From assembly GCA_037952775.1 (NCBI GenBank), contig JBANAY010000003.1, positions 11,718,001 through 11,782,000 on the forward strand: a stretch of 64,000 bases of DNA, read 5' to 3'. Origin of the DNA: Clonostachys chloroleuca (lineage: Eukaryota > Ascomycota > Sordariomycetes > Hypocreales > Bionectriaceae). This document shows positions 12,314 through 24,343 of the stretch, in pieces. A program made the translations under genes and the position numbers. The notes under the pieces are model-generated. The model did not search any database. It saw only the letters and a list, made by a program, of their open reading frames with translations, and was not told where the DNA came from. Within the stretch, counting starts at the first letter, position 1. Every line of letters begins with the position of its first letter.

Positions 12314-13926
12314 ATGGATTACCATTCCATTCATGGTCATGACGTCGCCAACTTCGATGTGCCCAGTTCGCGTGAGTTCGATATGTGCATCCCATTCACG
12401 ATCCGAGGACTAACGGAAGACACGGAAGACCGACTACCAACGGTGAGCGCTTCTTCCATACTAGACGAGTTGAAAGATGACTCGTCCACGTACGTTTCAA
12501 CTGGGCTGCCAGACCTGGACAAGAAATTGCAGAGCGCGACGTCTTCAGAGTCACAGGACTTGGATGTCACCGGCGGAATCAAACGGGGCCAAGTCACTGA
12601 GTTATGGGGTCCCCCAGGCTCTGGAAAGACAGCGATAGGGTGAGATGGGATCACCAGACGGCACCTGTGCGACATCTGCGTGGCTAACAACATCAAAAAG
12701 CATACAGTTAACGGCGAACGCACTAGCAAATGGCGATACCGTCGTGTGGGTAGGTCTGTATCCTACTTCAAAATCCCCGTTTCAGAGGCCCTCCAAACTG
12801 ACGCCAAATCTCAGACTGTTTCCAGTCGGTCTCTCTTGATCGGATGGCGAAGGTGGTTGATGTTGCGAAAAAGTCCCAGGTGTCGGAACCCGACCCCCAC
12901 AAAGACTCCCAAGAAAGTGAGGAGGCGTTAGGAGGCGTCACTCATTACAACTGTCTAACCTTACCACATTTTATCGCACTCGTCTCAAAGCCTTCGCCAA
13001 GGCTGATACCGGAAAACACCTCCCTCTTCATTGTTAGTTCGCTCACAACATTGATCAATTCCGTGCTTCCGAAACCTAAAGATGCGCAACGAGGAATGCT
13101 GCACAACAAAGGTGCCGTCATCCCGCATATCGATCGACAAACGTTCTCGCCATGTTGACATCTGTCCTCTAGGTCCTAGCGCCTTTGCCAAAAGGCAGCA
13201 AGCTCTCCAGGCCATCATGAAAGCCTTACAGACGTTGGCGTCCACTAGAAAGTGTGCAGTTGTCCTTCTCTCACAATGCGCCACTAAGATGCGACTTGAA
13301 AGAGGAGCCAGCTTGATCCCGGCTGTCGCTGCGAGTGTTTGGGAACAGAATATTTCGACGCGTATCGCGCTTTTCAGAGACTGGAGCTGGCAGGATAACA
13401 GGCCTAGCAGCATTTTCCTAGCCGGCCTACAGAAGCTTGATGGTAAACTTTCTGAAGACATGATGGAGCACGCCTCAGCTTTCAGTGTGAGCGGAGTAAG
13501 TAGGAAGCTCCCGCTGACCCGAACCCCAACAAATGAGTATCGAGTATTAATCCCCAGACTTAGTACGGCGTGGCTAGCGCGTGCTACGATGGCGGAGGCC
13601 GTCGATCTTCGGGTATTGCACCCATGACGCAACACAAGAGGAAACTGGGCAACACAGACTTTGAGGTCCCTGATAGCGAAGACGACGAGGATTACGGATG
13701 GGCGAATGAGGACGACGCCCACCTACCACCACCACCTTCGCAATGGCAAGGAAGCGAGGATATTCTCCTCGGCCAGGCAGTTGGCCGAAGTGACGACGGT
13801 TCAGACTGGGATGAGGGTGAAGTTGAAGGAGATCAAGGTCCAGACCGGCTGACTGGCAAATCAACCCCACTGAGCGCTGGCTCTCCACAAAGCTCACATG
13901 CGAGCGATGAGTTGGGCGCAACTTAA
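12314..13926 (+). CDS. rad55: RAD55/Rhp55-like RecA-family recombination mediator
   Basis: Five exons are predicted: 12314-12639, 12701-12753, 12815-13111, 13173-13495 and 13564-13926, giving 453 residues. Every junction keeps frame and every intron has a CTAAC- or CTGAC-like branch site; the first three introns are each 61 bp. The joined protein carries a Walker A GPPGSGKT at about residues 99-106, followed by the VVWVD strand typical of Rad51 paralogues. A Walker-B-like hydrophobic stretch (SLFIVSSLTTLIN) and the segment VLLSQCATKM near the ATPase core complete the RecA fold. The C-terminal exon adds an acidic, Asp/Glu/Ser-rich tail. In yeasts Rad55 works with Rad57 to load Rad51 onto RPA-coated single-stranded DNA in homologous recombination. 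Assignment to the RecA/Rad51-paralogue family is firm; Rad55 rather than another paralogue rests on similarity of pattern. A downstream ATG (MCIPFTIRGL) is a possible alternative start. Confidence 0.85.
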
Positions 13927-16900
13927 TCAACAGAACCTTGAAATGGACAAATGCATTTTATCCGCCGGCTTTGCTCCGTTCCACCGTGACTGACTGATAA
14001 GAGTATTAACCAACATTGACAGCCTGATAAGTGTTCTAGGCTCGACCAAAGTTGGTCTAGTCTGGGGGAGCTTTTCAAGCTCCCATCTTCTGCACTGATT
14101 TGAAGCATCCAGAGCGCTTATCTGTCCCCACAGCTTCTCAACGCCCCCAGTTGTGTATGGGGCAGGCTCGAGCCGACGAAACTCTGGACCGCATTGCGGA
14201 TTGTCACGGCCAAGCAAGCTTGCGGTACCCCAGAGCGCCTTAGAGGGGGCTTCAAACTAGCACAGAGCACATTGTGATCCCAAGTGTCCTCCGCGCATGC
14301 CGCCAACAGCTGGTTGTTAAGCTGAGCGAGCAACACCGGATAGTTAGTGTGCCGGGGGATGGCCATAATCCCACCCCCTTCGGGATAATGTACCTGTGGG
14401 GACGAGGTACATAGGAAACCTTCGGCGAGAATTTCCCTCTAGAGCCACACCGTACTATTTTCTCTCTCTCCTCTACTCACCTAAACTGCGCGGCATTTAT
14501 CGTCACCTACAACCCATGGTCAGTTAAACGGGTCAACTAATAGATGGAAATTTCCTCAGCACTGGGATTCTCTGGTCATGAGAACCTCAACAGTGAACGC
14601 TTAGTTTCCTTGGCCTGGGGCTTCTGAAATTAGGTAATCTTTTGCGAGAAACCATCTGACATCTCCGCCTGGACGCTGGGTGAATACACGGACAGATAGC
14701 ATTGATCGTGAAAGAGCAGGATTCATGTCGTGCTCCACGCCCGCCCACAATGCAGAACCAGTTAGGTAATAAATGGAATGGGCAGATTGGTACAGGATAC
14801 AGTCGGCACAACATTTTTTTCTTCAGCATCAGTTTACCCCCTAGCTCGCCAAGACTGGAGCCAGCAGCAGCCCTGAAAAGTTGCTCATGTCTCTGACGAC
14901 TGATCTGATTTTTCCCTATTTGTTTAATGCATTCCGTGATTCCGCCGGTACTTGGGCCCAGATGGCTTGCAGGTCGACGGAAAGGCGGTCGGGCTTTTTC
15001 TCACTCCCTCTCCCATCATGTTTAAGCTCTTTCTGTAGGGTCAGATTCATGCAGCACCAGCATTCAGGGACGACGTGCAGATGGGTGTAGATCATCTGGA
15101 CGCAGTGATCAGCCACTGCGCATGGTACCGGTGGTGAGGAAACCCCTCCTCCTTGTCACCTGGATCAGGGTTGTAGCGAGTACGGGAGAACAGAGCTTGA
15201 CAGGAACAGGCACGCACCGTCCGCCCTGATGGCTGGGTATCCCCCCGACCTGTGGCTGGTCTCTCAACCACTCATTCAGTGTGCGCGGTTTTTGCTACAT
15301 GTTTTTCTTACACATGATTTACCGAAGTACTGATTGATAAGGAGGAAAAAAAAGAAAACGAAAAAATTGTTCGATGACTCCACCACATGCAATTGCCTTG
15401 CACAAATGGGGTGGCTATTCACGGGTAAGTACCTTGTCGTTGCTCTCCAACAGCCTCATTCAATTTGCACGTGGGGTGCCCTAGCCAGAGACGTGTGCCG
15501 TATCCGACCGGGCGCCTTGCAGCGAGCAGAGTGTTCAGGATGGAGCACGAAACTCCATCCTCCGAGCTTTTTGGTTTCAAGTCTATGCATGAATATGTAC
15601 TATGCCAAATAATCGCCGGCGGGCATGAACTGCTGAGCTGTCAAGTGTGCTTGTGTGAGAGTTTCCCGGTTAGTCCTCCCCGAACCGAACGGGCCGTCAA
15701 TTTGGGTGTGCGTCGTTTTAATTGGCCTCCCCCGGGAAAGATGATGTCAGTCCCCAGCTGCCATTGAAATGGGGGAGGAATTTGAGGGACAGCGCATGAT
15801 GGTCCTCGCTTGATAGTGCTTACTGCTATGTACCCATTGTAACAGCCCAGGGATCGCTTGCGTGTGGTGGGTAAGTTCTGTTGCAATGGCATGACGACAG
15901 GAACAATAATTGTAGTGTTCTTGACGTGATTTTTTTATCCAGTAATGTGGACTGGTGATTTCACCCTTTCAAACTGTTAATTACGCAGTTTGACCTTCTG
16001 GTTCCAGTACTAGGGACCAAACAGAACCAGCAATCGGCCCGGTCGAGGCGAGGCTCAGTTACCTGGGATATCCTTAGCTATCAGATCGCCACACATTGAG
16101 CAACGTCAATCCCAGATTCTCCAGATAATGTGGTAGACCCCGGTATACGAATGATCTCTTGTCTCCAAGGTAGGATAGCGAGGCGGGCCATCTTTGTGAT
16201 GGAGAGGCAAATAATACGAACAGCGGTATTCTGAGATTATCATGGTGTAGTTGATATTTCCCTGAATCCGCTTCGAGATTAAAGCTTGCGTCTCGAATTA
16301 AAGCCGTAGGGTTGGTCGCTTTTCTTCGCTGGCTTACTACAAGGTTTCATCACTGAATCTGTAGATCAATGGGCGTAGATCTAGATCATGCAATAGAGTT
16401 GCACTCACAACGGGGATGGTCCGAATTGGTATTGCCGAAATGACGAGCTCTGTGAGTTGCCTGAAGTTACATGGCCATAAGGGTTCACAGTAAGCGTGGC
16501 AGTGTAAAAAGCAACAATAAGTCACAAACTCACCGGTATGAAGATTACGAATACGCATGCGGTCAAGATCTGAGAACGGGGAAAGTGTTCACAGATCAAT
16601 GTGTTCGGATTGGACTGGAGGTGATTAAAGAGATGCCATTCGTGCAGATGCTCGGAAGTTGGAGGTTTGGTAATATTAGTGTATAGGGTAGGCGCACGAT
16701 GTTGTCATGCACAGGAATGCTAATAAATCACGTAAGCAGCAAGAGCGAATCAGGACGAGGCATAAATCTCCCAACACGCCATGGCTGGCAAAACTTCATT
16801 CAACATTGAGATCACGTCGTCACAAAATCAGTTCGCTGCGCCGTCTCTGTAACCAATCCAACTCATCACTTTAGACCTTTGAAGCGGATACTTTCATCGA

Positions 16901-17232
16901 TTGCCGGACTGGGATTGAGAGTGGTCCAGGTTTCGTTGAACCCTTCAATTGGGGCATCCAAACCCAGCCTCCCTCGGCACCTGTTGTTTTCTGGATGAGA
17001 TAAGGTAGGTAAGGCCTGTACCTTCCTGGCATTCATTTTCTGCACCAAACTTTACCTTCTGAGACCCATGCCCCAAACGCTCTGTTTCGGAAAATGAATT
17101 CTTTCAAAGAAAATCTTGCACTGTGAATTCAAATCCAACCGAGCGTGATTGGCAAATCCCTGTTCCCCAGCCTTGACGCGCCCCAGCCCATCCATTATTG
17201 TATTAAGTCTCAACACAGAACACTGAGAGATT
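13927..17232. other. 3.3 kb gap without a recognised gene
   Basis: No ORF here has a domain, a signal peptide with a matching downstream exon, or convincing codon bias. The left part should hold the rad55-like 3' UTR. The last few hundred bases before 17233 should hold the promoter of the BTB-bromodomain gene. Nothing else is seen. Confidence 0.5.
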
Positions 17233-18665
17233 ATGTTAGAAACTACAATGTCGGATCAGGAAAATGAGAAGCCAGGGCCTGTCGAGCCGCCAAGCCAAAA
17301 TGGCCATGTAAATGCGCCGCCCCCTTCTCGTGGCTGTAAGCAGTACACTCCTACTTTACAGACGAAGGGAACCTGACAGTATGATTTAGTCAACCGCACC
17401 CTATTTTCGTGATAATTCTCGTCGGGTCCGACGAGTTACCATTCGGGATCCAGAAAGACTTCCTCTGCTCTCGATCGGTCTTCTTCCGGGACTATTTCGA
17501 GAAGCAGAGCCAAGATACCGTCGAACACATCGTGAAACTTCCAGAGGCAACGAGTGAGATTTTTGGCTTAATACAGCAATACTTGTATACTGGCCAAGTA
17601 ATTGCCGATGTTTCCAAGACACCGTCTTACGAATCCCTAGTCGGGCTATGGAAACTTGCCCACAAGCTTGAAGTTGATGGTCTTTGCGAGAAGACTCTCG
17701 ACGCTATGATCGAATGTAGACGAATCACCGGACGGATACCATCGACGCCGCTACTCATTCAGGTGTGGAAGGATACTCCGGAGGGTTCTTCAATTCGAAC
17801 ACTGCTTCTGTCATGGGCAGCTGAGTACATGAGGTCGTCCGACGCCAGAGCCGAATTCGCCAAGTCACTCCCTCAAGAGGTTCTGAGCGAGCTCGTTGTG
17901 ACAATGAGCTCCTTTGATACACAGCCACCTGGCCAAGTATCCCCCGACCCGACTTCTACAGCACCTTTCCCCAGTGGTCTCAGCAGTGCACTCCGGAAGA
18001 ATGTGCACTATTTGGACGACAAGGCCGATGAGGAATCAACTCCTCACCCGAAGAAGGGTCGTTTGGGCAGTGGCTCGGGCCCCGTACCGTTGCCTGTGGA
18101 TGGTGGAAAGGGCGCCGGCACCTTGCAACGAAAGGCTTCTCGCACATCTCTTCCCAAATCACAAGCGCCAAAACGTCGACCTAGTGGAACTGTGGTAGAC
18201 GCAAGCTCATTCACAACAGCACAGAAGCTTGAATTTTGCGCCGACTTACTGACGAGGATGCTCTCGGGTCCTGGTGAGTCACGGTTCTTATGTCGCCGTG
18301 TGCTGTTTCAGCCTCTTTGGGGTATCTTTGCTTGCTAACCATGACCATGGATAGGGTTCTGGACTCGTCTCGTCGGCCCCTTCAAAGACCCCGTTGTACC
18401 TGAACAAGATGGCGTGCCGGACTACCTTGAAAAGGTGAAAAGACCTATGGACCTGGGTACCATCAAAGCGAAAATGGACCGCCACGAGTACAAGGACGAG
18501 GCCGAATTTCTTGTCGACATGCGTCAGATTTTCGACAACTGCTTCATCTACTGGAAGACGGGCGACCCAATGTGGGCAGCTGGCCAGAAACTGCAAAAGA
18601 CATTCGAGGAGAAGTACTCCGGGATGAACAAGTGGATCGCCAAGCTCGGCGGCGACGACCCTTAG
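17233..18665 (+). CDS. BTB/POZ domain-bromodomain fusion protein
   Basis: Three exons are predicted: 17233-17342, 17390-18273 and 18355-18665, giving 434 residues. The second intron is clear (GTGAGT donor, GCTAAC branch, ATAG acceptor). The first is less certain: the strongest-looking donor GTAAGC at 17336 breaks the frame, whereas GTACAC at 17343 keeps it. A BTB/POZ domain (about residues 44-150) contains the typical FLCSRSVFFRDYF and YLYTG signatures and is expected to mediate homodimerisation or Cullin-3 binding. A low-complexity basic linker rich in Lys, Arg, Ser and Pro follows (about 190-300). A bromodomain then fills the C-terminus (about 333-430), with the PDYLEKVKRPMDLGTI ZA-loop region. 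The residue expected to be the acetyl-lysine-binding Asn is Trp398 (NCFIYW instead of NCxxYN), so normal acetyl-lysine reading is doubtful. A nuclear chromatin-associated role is inference. An alternative in-frame start is the Met at 17248. Confidence 0.85.
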
Positions 18666-20795
18666 GTTTGGAGCCGCAGCGATGTGAAGATAAGAGGCAA
18701 TGGAAACAGAAGACAGGGAAAGAAGAACAGGTGAGGCAAATTGTACGAGTACACACGACATGGTTTTCTGGGGACGTGGCAAGGTTCGATCGAACCTAAG
18801 CGGTGTTTAATCGCGGGTCTGTCAGCCGCCGTGATGGGACAGGCTGGAAGGGAAGCAGATTGAAGATGGGACGCTGAAACTCGAACGGTGGCTGCGACAA
18901 GTGTTGATCGACCAGGCTACTTGATATCACTTTCTACCAAATGGATTCTTGTATTGTTGTTGGACCAGGAGAAAGCATGTAATAGTCTTGATTTTGATCC
19001 GCGGGCGTTTACTTTGAACTTGGGCTTCCAGCGAGCAAGTGGCGGCTGGTTGCAGCATGTACGTTTTACATAATTTACTGGCGCACGATGAAAGCATTGG
19101 GATATTCCACGCAGGGCAGACTGATTCGTCGAAGACTGTGACAGACACCTCTCAAACTTCATGCAAGGGCGATGTAGTGCATGACGTACGTGACTGGCGA
19201 GTTCCTCGGGAACAGTCTAATTTAATGCATATGCAGGATGTAGGTTCGTACGTGGTTGGTCAATGGCCGTGTTGAGAATGCCCTTCTTGGAGGGTGGTGC
19301 ATATTACGAATGCAACCCTGTATCACGGGTGCCTGCGTCTGCGAACCTTCCCGCAGGCCACAGGGCTATCAATTACCGAATGCTGCCAGAAATTGACAGC
19401 AAATGGGAAGCGTCAGCATAATAAGTAAATTTTTCTGCGGCAGTGGAAGGAAATGAATGAGGTGTGAGGTTGAAAAGGGAATGATGTTCCTGGAGGAGTG
19501 CTATGTAAGCAGCGTAAATGTATTTATAGACTGCACTGTGAAGTTGTTGGCGATGGTGGCGCCTGGAGACGGGAAGAAAAATAATAGGCCAGGCGGGCAG
19601 CCAACAGAGGCGGGGCAAAATGCGGTGTCTACCGATGTTCGCGAAGAAGATCAATTAAATTAAAGCCAGACCAGTGTCCCTCCCTCTGACTGTCCGGCCA
19701 ACGACGGCGCATGCGCTTGATGAAGAACAATCTGCGGGTGCGACGCCAATGGCCAGCCAGAGGTTCCTGTGCCTGGGCTAAAGAGCCGGTGTGCACAGAC
19801 CTTCTCTCATGCTGGCCCTGGACGCCATTTTTTCGCTGACCTGCATGTCCTGGGGGCCACAGCGCATCTGCTGATTGGGCCCGGCCTTATTCTCAAACAG
19901 ATAGTGGAGGAGGCGCACCAGGGGTATTGGCGCTAGAAGCTAAATGACTGGTGGAGGTTGAGGACGAGCTGTCCAACGTGTGCGGGCAAGGGAGACTTCC
20001 TTCAACGGCTGTTTCTGTCCTGCCTTGGAACACGTCGGGCTCATACCTGCTGGTTGTGCGACGGGGCTACGTATCAGCGGTGACGCGCCCGGTGTCTCGA
20101 GTCCATCACACACCAGCGATAGGATGGAGGGCTCCCACGTAGATAGCAGTTGCCGGTAGTCGCAGGCACTGGCCAGTATCGGGCCTGAATAAAATGAAAG
20201 CGCACTTCTAAAAAGAGCAGCTGATTTAGTGCGCAGGAGCTGGTGGGAGCGGCAGGCACCAATCAGTGGTCTCACCTGGGCTCGCGCTGGAGACACAGGT
20301 AATGAGGCCAAGATTGGCGACGAGCCACAAACGGCATAACTCAGGAACGCCCACCGAGTCCAGGGCCCGTCCCTCGAATGGGGAAATGACCACCCAGATC
20401 AGGTCGGCAAGGACGAGCGTGACTGTGCACGACCCCGGGCAGCATGGAGCAGGCACTGCAGGCCACCACCTGCCGGCGACTGTCTGAAATTAAACCCATC
20501 CCTCCTCCACGCGGCTGCCCACCTGGCGCACATCCTCTTTTTCCCTTCTCCTCGTCGCAAAGCACAGTCCTTTCTGCTTCTCGCGCGTCAACGCTTCGCT
20601 CCCCTCATTCGTTTTGGGCCAAACAAGCACCACGCTCTTTCACCTTGAACAGCACCTATTCGTGTCTCTCGCTAGCATTGTTATCTTTCTATCGACTTCA
20701 AAAGTGTGTCTCTGCTCTTCAATCACCAAAGTACCTCCGTACCTTTTATACGCAACCTCCTCAACCATCCACGCAACTTCCAAACAACCTTCACA
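18666..20795. other. 2.1 kb gap; promoter of the GPI-protein gene at right
   Basis: No gene is supported. The final 300 bp before 20796 is strongly CT-rich on the plus strand (runs of TCTC, TTCTCC and CAACC), the usual appearance of the promoter and 5' leader of a highly expressed fungal gene. The rest shows only short incidental ORFs. Confidence 0.5.
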
Positions 20796-21626
20796 ATGCT
20801 CTTCCGATCTGCCATCGCCTTCGCCGTTCTGGCCGGCACTGCCAGCGCTGCTGCTGAGCCTCAACCTTACCGCCCTGCTATGATGCCTGTTCTCGGCATG
20901 AGCCTTGGTCGTCGTGACACTAGTGGTTATATTCCTGACCAGACTCAGTGTGGTGATGGCACCACTTGCGCCGAAGCCTGTGGCCAAGGCTACACCGAAT
21001 GCGCTGCCAACGGCGATACCAAGCACTGTTACAACCCGGATAAGGCCCAGAAGTGCTGCGGTGATGGCACTGGCAGTAAGTTTTCCCCAGACTAACACAG
21101 TCGTTTGTATCCGCATAGACACGCCGTGTCACCATATATAGGTAAAGCTAACATTAGGACAGACTCTTGCGAGAAGGGCTTCTACTGCACCAACGACTCG
21201 GCCAACCAGACCTGGTGCTGCCCTGATTCTATGGATCTCGCTCAGTGCGCCGCTGCTTACAGCATTTCCGGTAGCCTCCACACTCCCAAGGTCACCAGCA
21301 GCAGCGCCTCAAAGTCTTCCACCTCTACCTCATCGGCTCCTTCGTCTTCTTCGTCCTCTGCTGCTTCAACCACCTCAGTACCTGCCAGCATCACCCCTAC
21401 TCCTTCGCCTTCTAGCACCCCCAGCCCCAGCAAGGCTTCCACGCCTGTCTCCACTCCCGGGTCTGGTTCTAACAGCACCGTCACCAGCAAGCCAGTCGTC
21501 ACTGTGAGCTCTACTGTTGTTGTTGGCCCTGGCGCCACCTCCGCCACCCCCACTGGTGGTGCTTCCATCGCCGGGGTTGCCATGCCCCTCCTCCTTGCTG
21601 CCGCTGGTTTTGCCGCCCTGCTTTAA
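20796..21626 (+). CDS. Secreted Cys-rich, Ser/Thr-rich GPI-anchored surface protein
   Basis: Two exons (20796-21075 and 21163-21626) joined over an 87-bp intron give 247 residues. The N-terminus MLFRSAIAFAVLAGTASA is a classical signal peptide, probably cleaved after ASA. Residues about 45-150 form a compact cysteine-rich domain (CGDGTTCAEACGQGYTEC, CYNPDKAQKCCGDGTG, then CEKGFYC and WCCP after the intron). A long Ser/Thr/Pro-rich, presumably O-glycosylated stalk follows from about residue 150. The C-terminus has a small-residue GPI attachment region (GGASIAGVA) followed by a hydrophobic tail ending in GFAALL. This is the standard layout of fungal cell-wall mannoproteins. The exact molecular role is unknown; I do not recognise a characterised homologue. 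The ATG chosen is the one directly preceding the signal peptide; upstream in-frame codons encode only leader sequence. Confidence 0.85.
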
Positions 21627-23028
21627 ACCGCACCTTCTTGACTTAGAGGTAAATTGGAAGGAGAAGGAGGTGGATTGATTTATCAATGAGAGAGGATGGA
21701 ATCCAGCATCTTCTCGACATGGCCACGACTTGATGAGTCCTATGAATGGAGCAGCTGAACACGCTGAATTACTCTAGCAGGCCGTGTCCTGTAACCAACA
21801 TGTGCAAGATTCTCTTCTTTCCCGTACGGCTCCACAAAAATACCATGGAGTTTGGACGACTTTTGTTTTCAGTTCTTGTTGCAAGTGAGCGTTTGGTCAC
21901 ATGAGGGGACGGTGTTTGCGTGTTTCTGATGGGTACATAGTTTTTCCTTTGCATTTATACCTTCTGCCGCCTGACGGTAGTTATCATTCTAATGTGAGAC
22001 AAAGAGGGCTTGCCCCAAAGCTCGCTCTGTACGTATTAACCTAATGGCCCTAGTATACATACAATATTACTTAGCATTGCACACGATACCAACCAGAACC
22101 AAGTGAAGAGACTGTAGACCCATAACCACGGTTGTACATGTACAAATACCCTACTTACATGATTGTTGGGTTGCAAAAGACTCGGGTAGCATGCGGGATA
22201 GGCCGAAATCTCCACATCGCTCCCCATCCATGGTCCACCGTTTAAAGTTCCCGCCTGCGTACGCCTCTTTTCTCTTTGACGTAGAAAAACAATTCCCTCC
22301 AAATTGTGATCTGTTTGGGAATGCGTTTCATGGGTACGATGTTGGTGGACTCGGAGCTCAAACCTGCTTGGGAAACACAAGCCACTCCTCAGGAGCTGCT
22401 ATCCACAGCACCCCCAAGATGACGACCTTCACGCAATGATGTTTTCTTGTCCGATTCTTCTCAACGGTCCGACAGCAACCCGTCTCATCTCTTTCAATAA
22501 CATTTGGGCTTTACTCTATCGTGCAAGTTATAGATTCGGCATTTTCTAACTGGCAATCTTAACCGCCGCAGTAAATTGACAGTAAACCAGCTCATGGCGA
22601 TTACCTATCTTAGCAATCATGTTGCTATTGGTTCAAGTATTTTCATATAATATTAAAACTCAGTGACGGTTGTCTCGGTGTGTCTATTCTATGCCACACA
22701 CATTCTAGTATTAATGCCGCCAGTTGTAGTCAACATCAAGACGGGCTTCAAATCGGAGGGCGAAATCTCGAAGATGCGTTTCATGGCCCTGACACCAGTA
22801 AATTAGATATGTCCAGCTAGTAGAAAGGTAGCTCACAATACAAGTAGGTGCCATCTCCATAAGAAAACCTCAAAAGGGGCGAAACATCAAATAGTGGAAC
22901 GTATGAGAGTGTTTGACGCAGCCTTGTCTAGTATGTATTTGCTACTAATAGTTGTGATACAGCGTAAATTCTCAATATACCCTCTCTACTTCCCAGCACC
23001 CCCACGACAACCCTTTCCCACCGAATAT
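21627..23028. other. 1.4 kb convergent gap
   Basis: This lies between the stop codons of two convergent genes (GPI protein on plus, END3 on minus), so it should hold both 3' UTRs. No gene is seen. Confidence 0.55.
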
Positions 23029-24343
23029 TTACCTTGCCTTCTCATTGTCAATCTGCTGCCGAATTTCATCCAATGCCTGCTGACGGGTCCTCAGATGCGA
23101 CTCGAGTCCTTCGACCTGCTCTCGCACAGTCTGCAGATCATCAGAGATGCTCTTCAAGCTACCGCCGGGGCCCTTCCCTGAGCCCTCCTCCAGCTCTCTC
23201 AATTGCCGACGCTTGTATTCGAGCAGCTGATCCAATTCCTTCTTTACAAGTGCAGGTTTTGAGTCGCGCTTGCCGCCCTTCCGCCTTTCGGCAACCTCCT
23301 CGACTTTCTGGAGCTTCTCGTCCAGGTCTTGTAACTGCCGCTTGAGTCGCACCTCCTCCCAGTCTTCCGTCTTCTCAGTGGAGAAGTCTGTTCCTGAAGT
23401 CTGGAACCCACTACGGCCCAGGCGCGTCAGGTACTGCTCACCGAACTTGGCCTTTCGTCCTGTGCTGGTGGATTCATCGGCCTTGGCCGCCCAGCGCGAG
23501 TTCGCGCCGCCCCGCTGGTTGTCGACCTGGTAGTCGATCTGGTTGCGCTCGAAGCTCGATCGCAGGGATGGGGGAACTGTGCGAGGGATGCGGAAGCCCT
23601 CGTGTCTATTGTTTAGGATGTGGAGGAAGGCCAGGCATGCATCTTTGTTGATGGCGGCCGAGGCGGATGGGTTGATCAAGTTCCAGGCAGAGCGGATGTC
23701 GGTATCGGGGACATCTAGCGACTCGTAGAGGTCCTCAAGCGCATTGACTACTTGAGGGTTAGCATTCAGGATCCTTCAGGGGAATTGGTGGAAGGGCGCA
23801 CATGGTACTTCTCCGCGCATATCGCGGTTCTCTTGGTAAATCTGTTCGTACTTTGCCTTGTCCTTTGGGTTCATGTACCAGTCAAAGCCGTCCTTCAGGC
23901 CAAGGTCTTCTGACTCGTCCTCCACTTGCTCGAACTGCGGTTGCTTGCCTGTGATCGCTCTGGTGGCCTGGACGAGATGCGCCTTGGATTCCGGAACCAG
24001 CCAGTCGGGAAGGGTCTTGGGTACATCTTGATACTCCTATAGACTCAAGTAAATCAGCAACCGTACGTTCTTGGGAAGGATGGATCGGTCGGATAACCTC
24101 ACATACCCCATTGAGCACGTCGAATATCACTCGCATAGCAACGCAAAATTCCTCAAAGTCCAAGTTTCCATCATTATCCACATCCGCCAGGTCCCATACT
24201 CGTTCCAGCTGATCATCTCGAAGACCGCTGTTTTTCAATACCGGTGCAGCTTGTTCGCCGGTAAGAAACTTTCCTCCGCCTGTTCTAGTCGAGAAAATAT
24301 TCCAGTATGTTTCGATTTCTTGCGCCTCAATCTTGGGAGCCAT
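23029..24343 (-). CDS. END3: END3, actin cytoskeleton-regulatory/endocytosis protein
   Basis: Three exons on the minus strand (24343-24107, 24036-23802, 23747-23029) give 396 residues, matching the family length. An N-terminal EH domain (about residues 8-95) holds the EF-hand loop [14 protein letters not shown] second EH-like region follows (about 125-215, including the [20 protein letters not shown] segment). The C-terminus is a charged coiled coil made of two related blocks (about 285-395), the END3 repeats. In yeast End3 binds Pan1 and Sla1 and is required for actin patch organisation and receptor-mediated endocytosis. The second intron (23748-23801) was placed so that the frame reads through GEVPFNALEDLY, which matches family sequence; this uses a GTGCGC donor. 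The gene diverges from the isopentenyl-diphosphate isomerase gene about 1 kb away. Confidence 0.93.
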
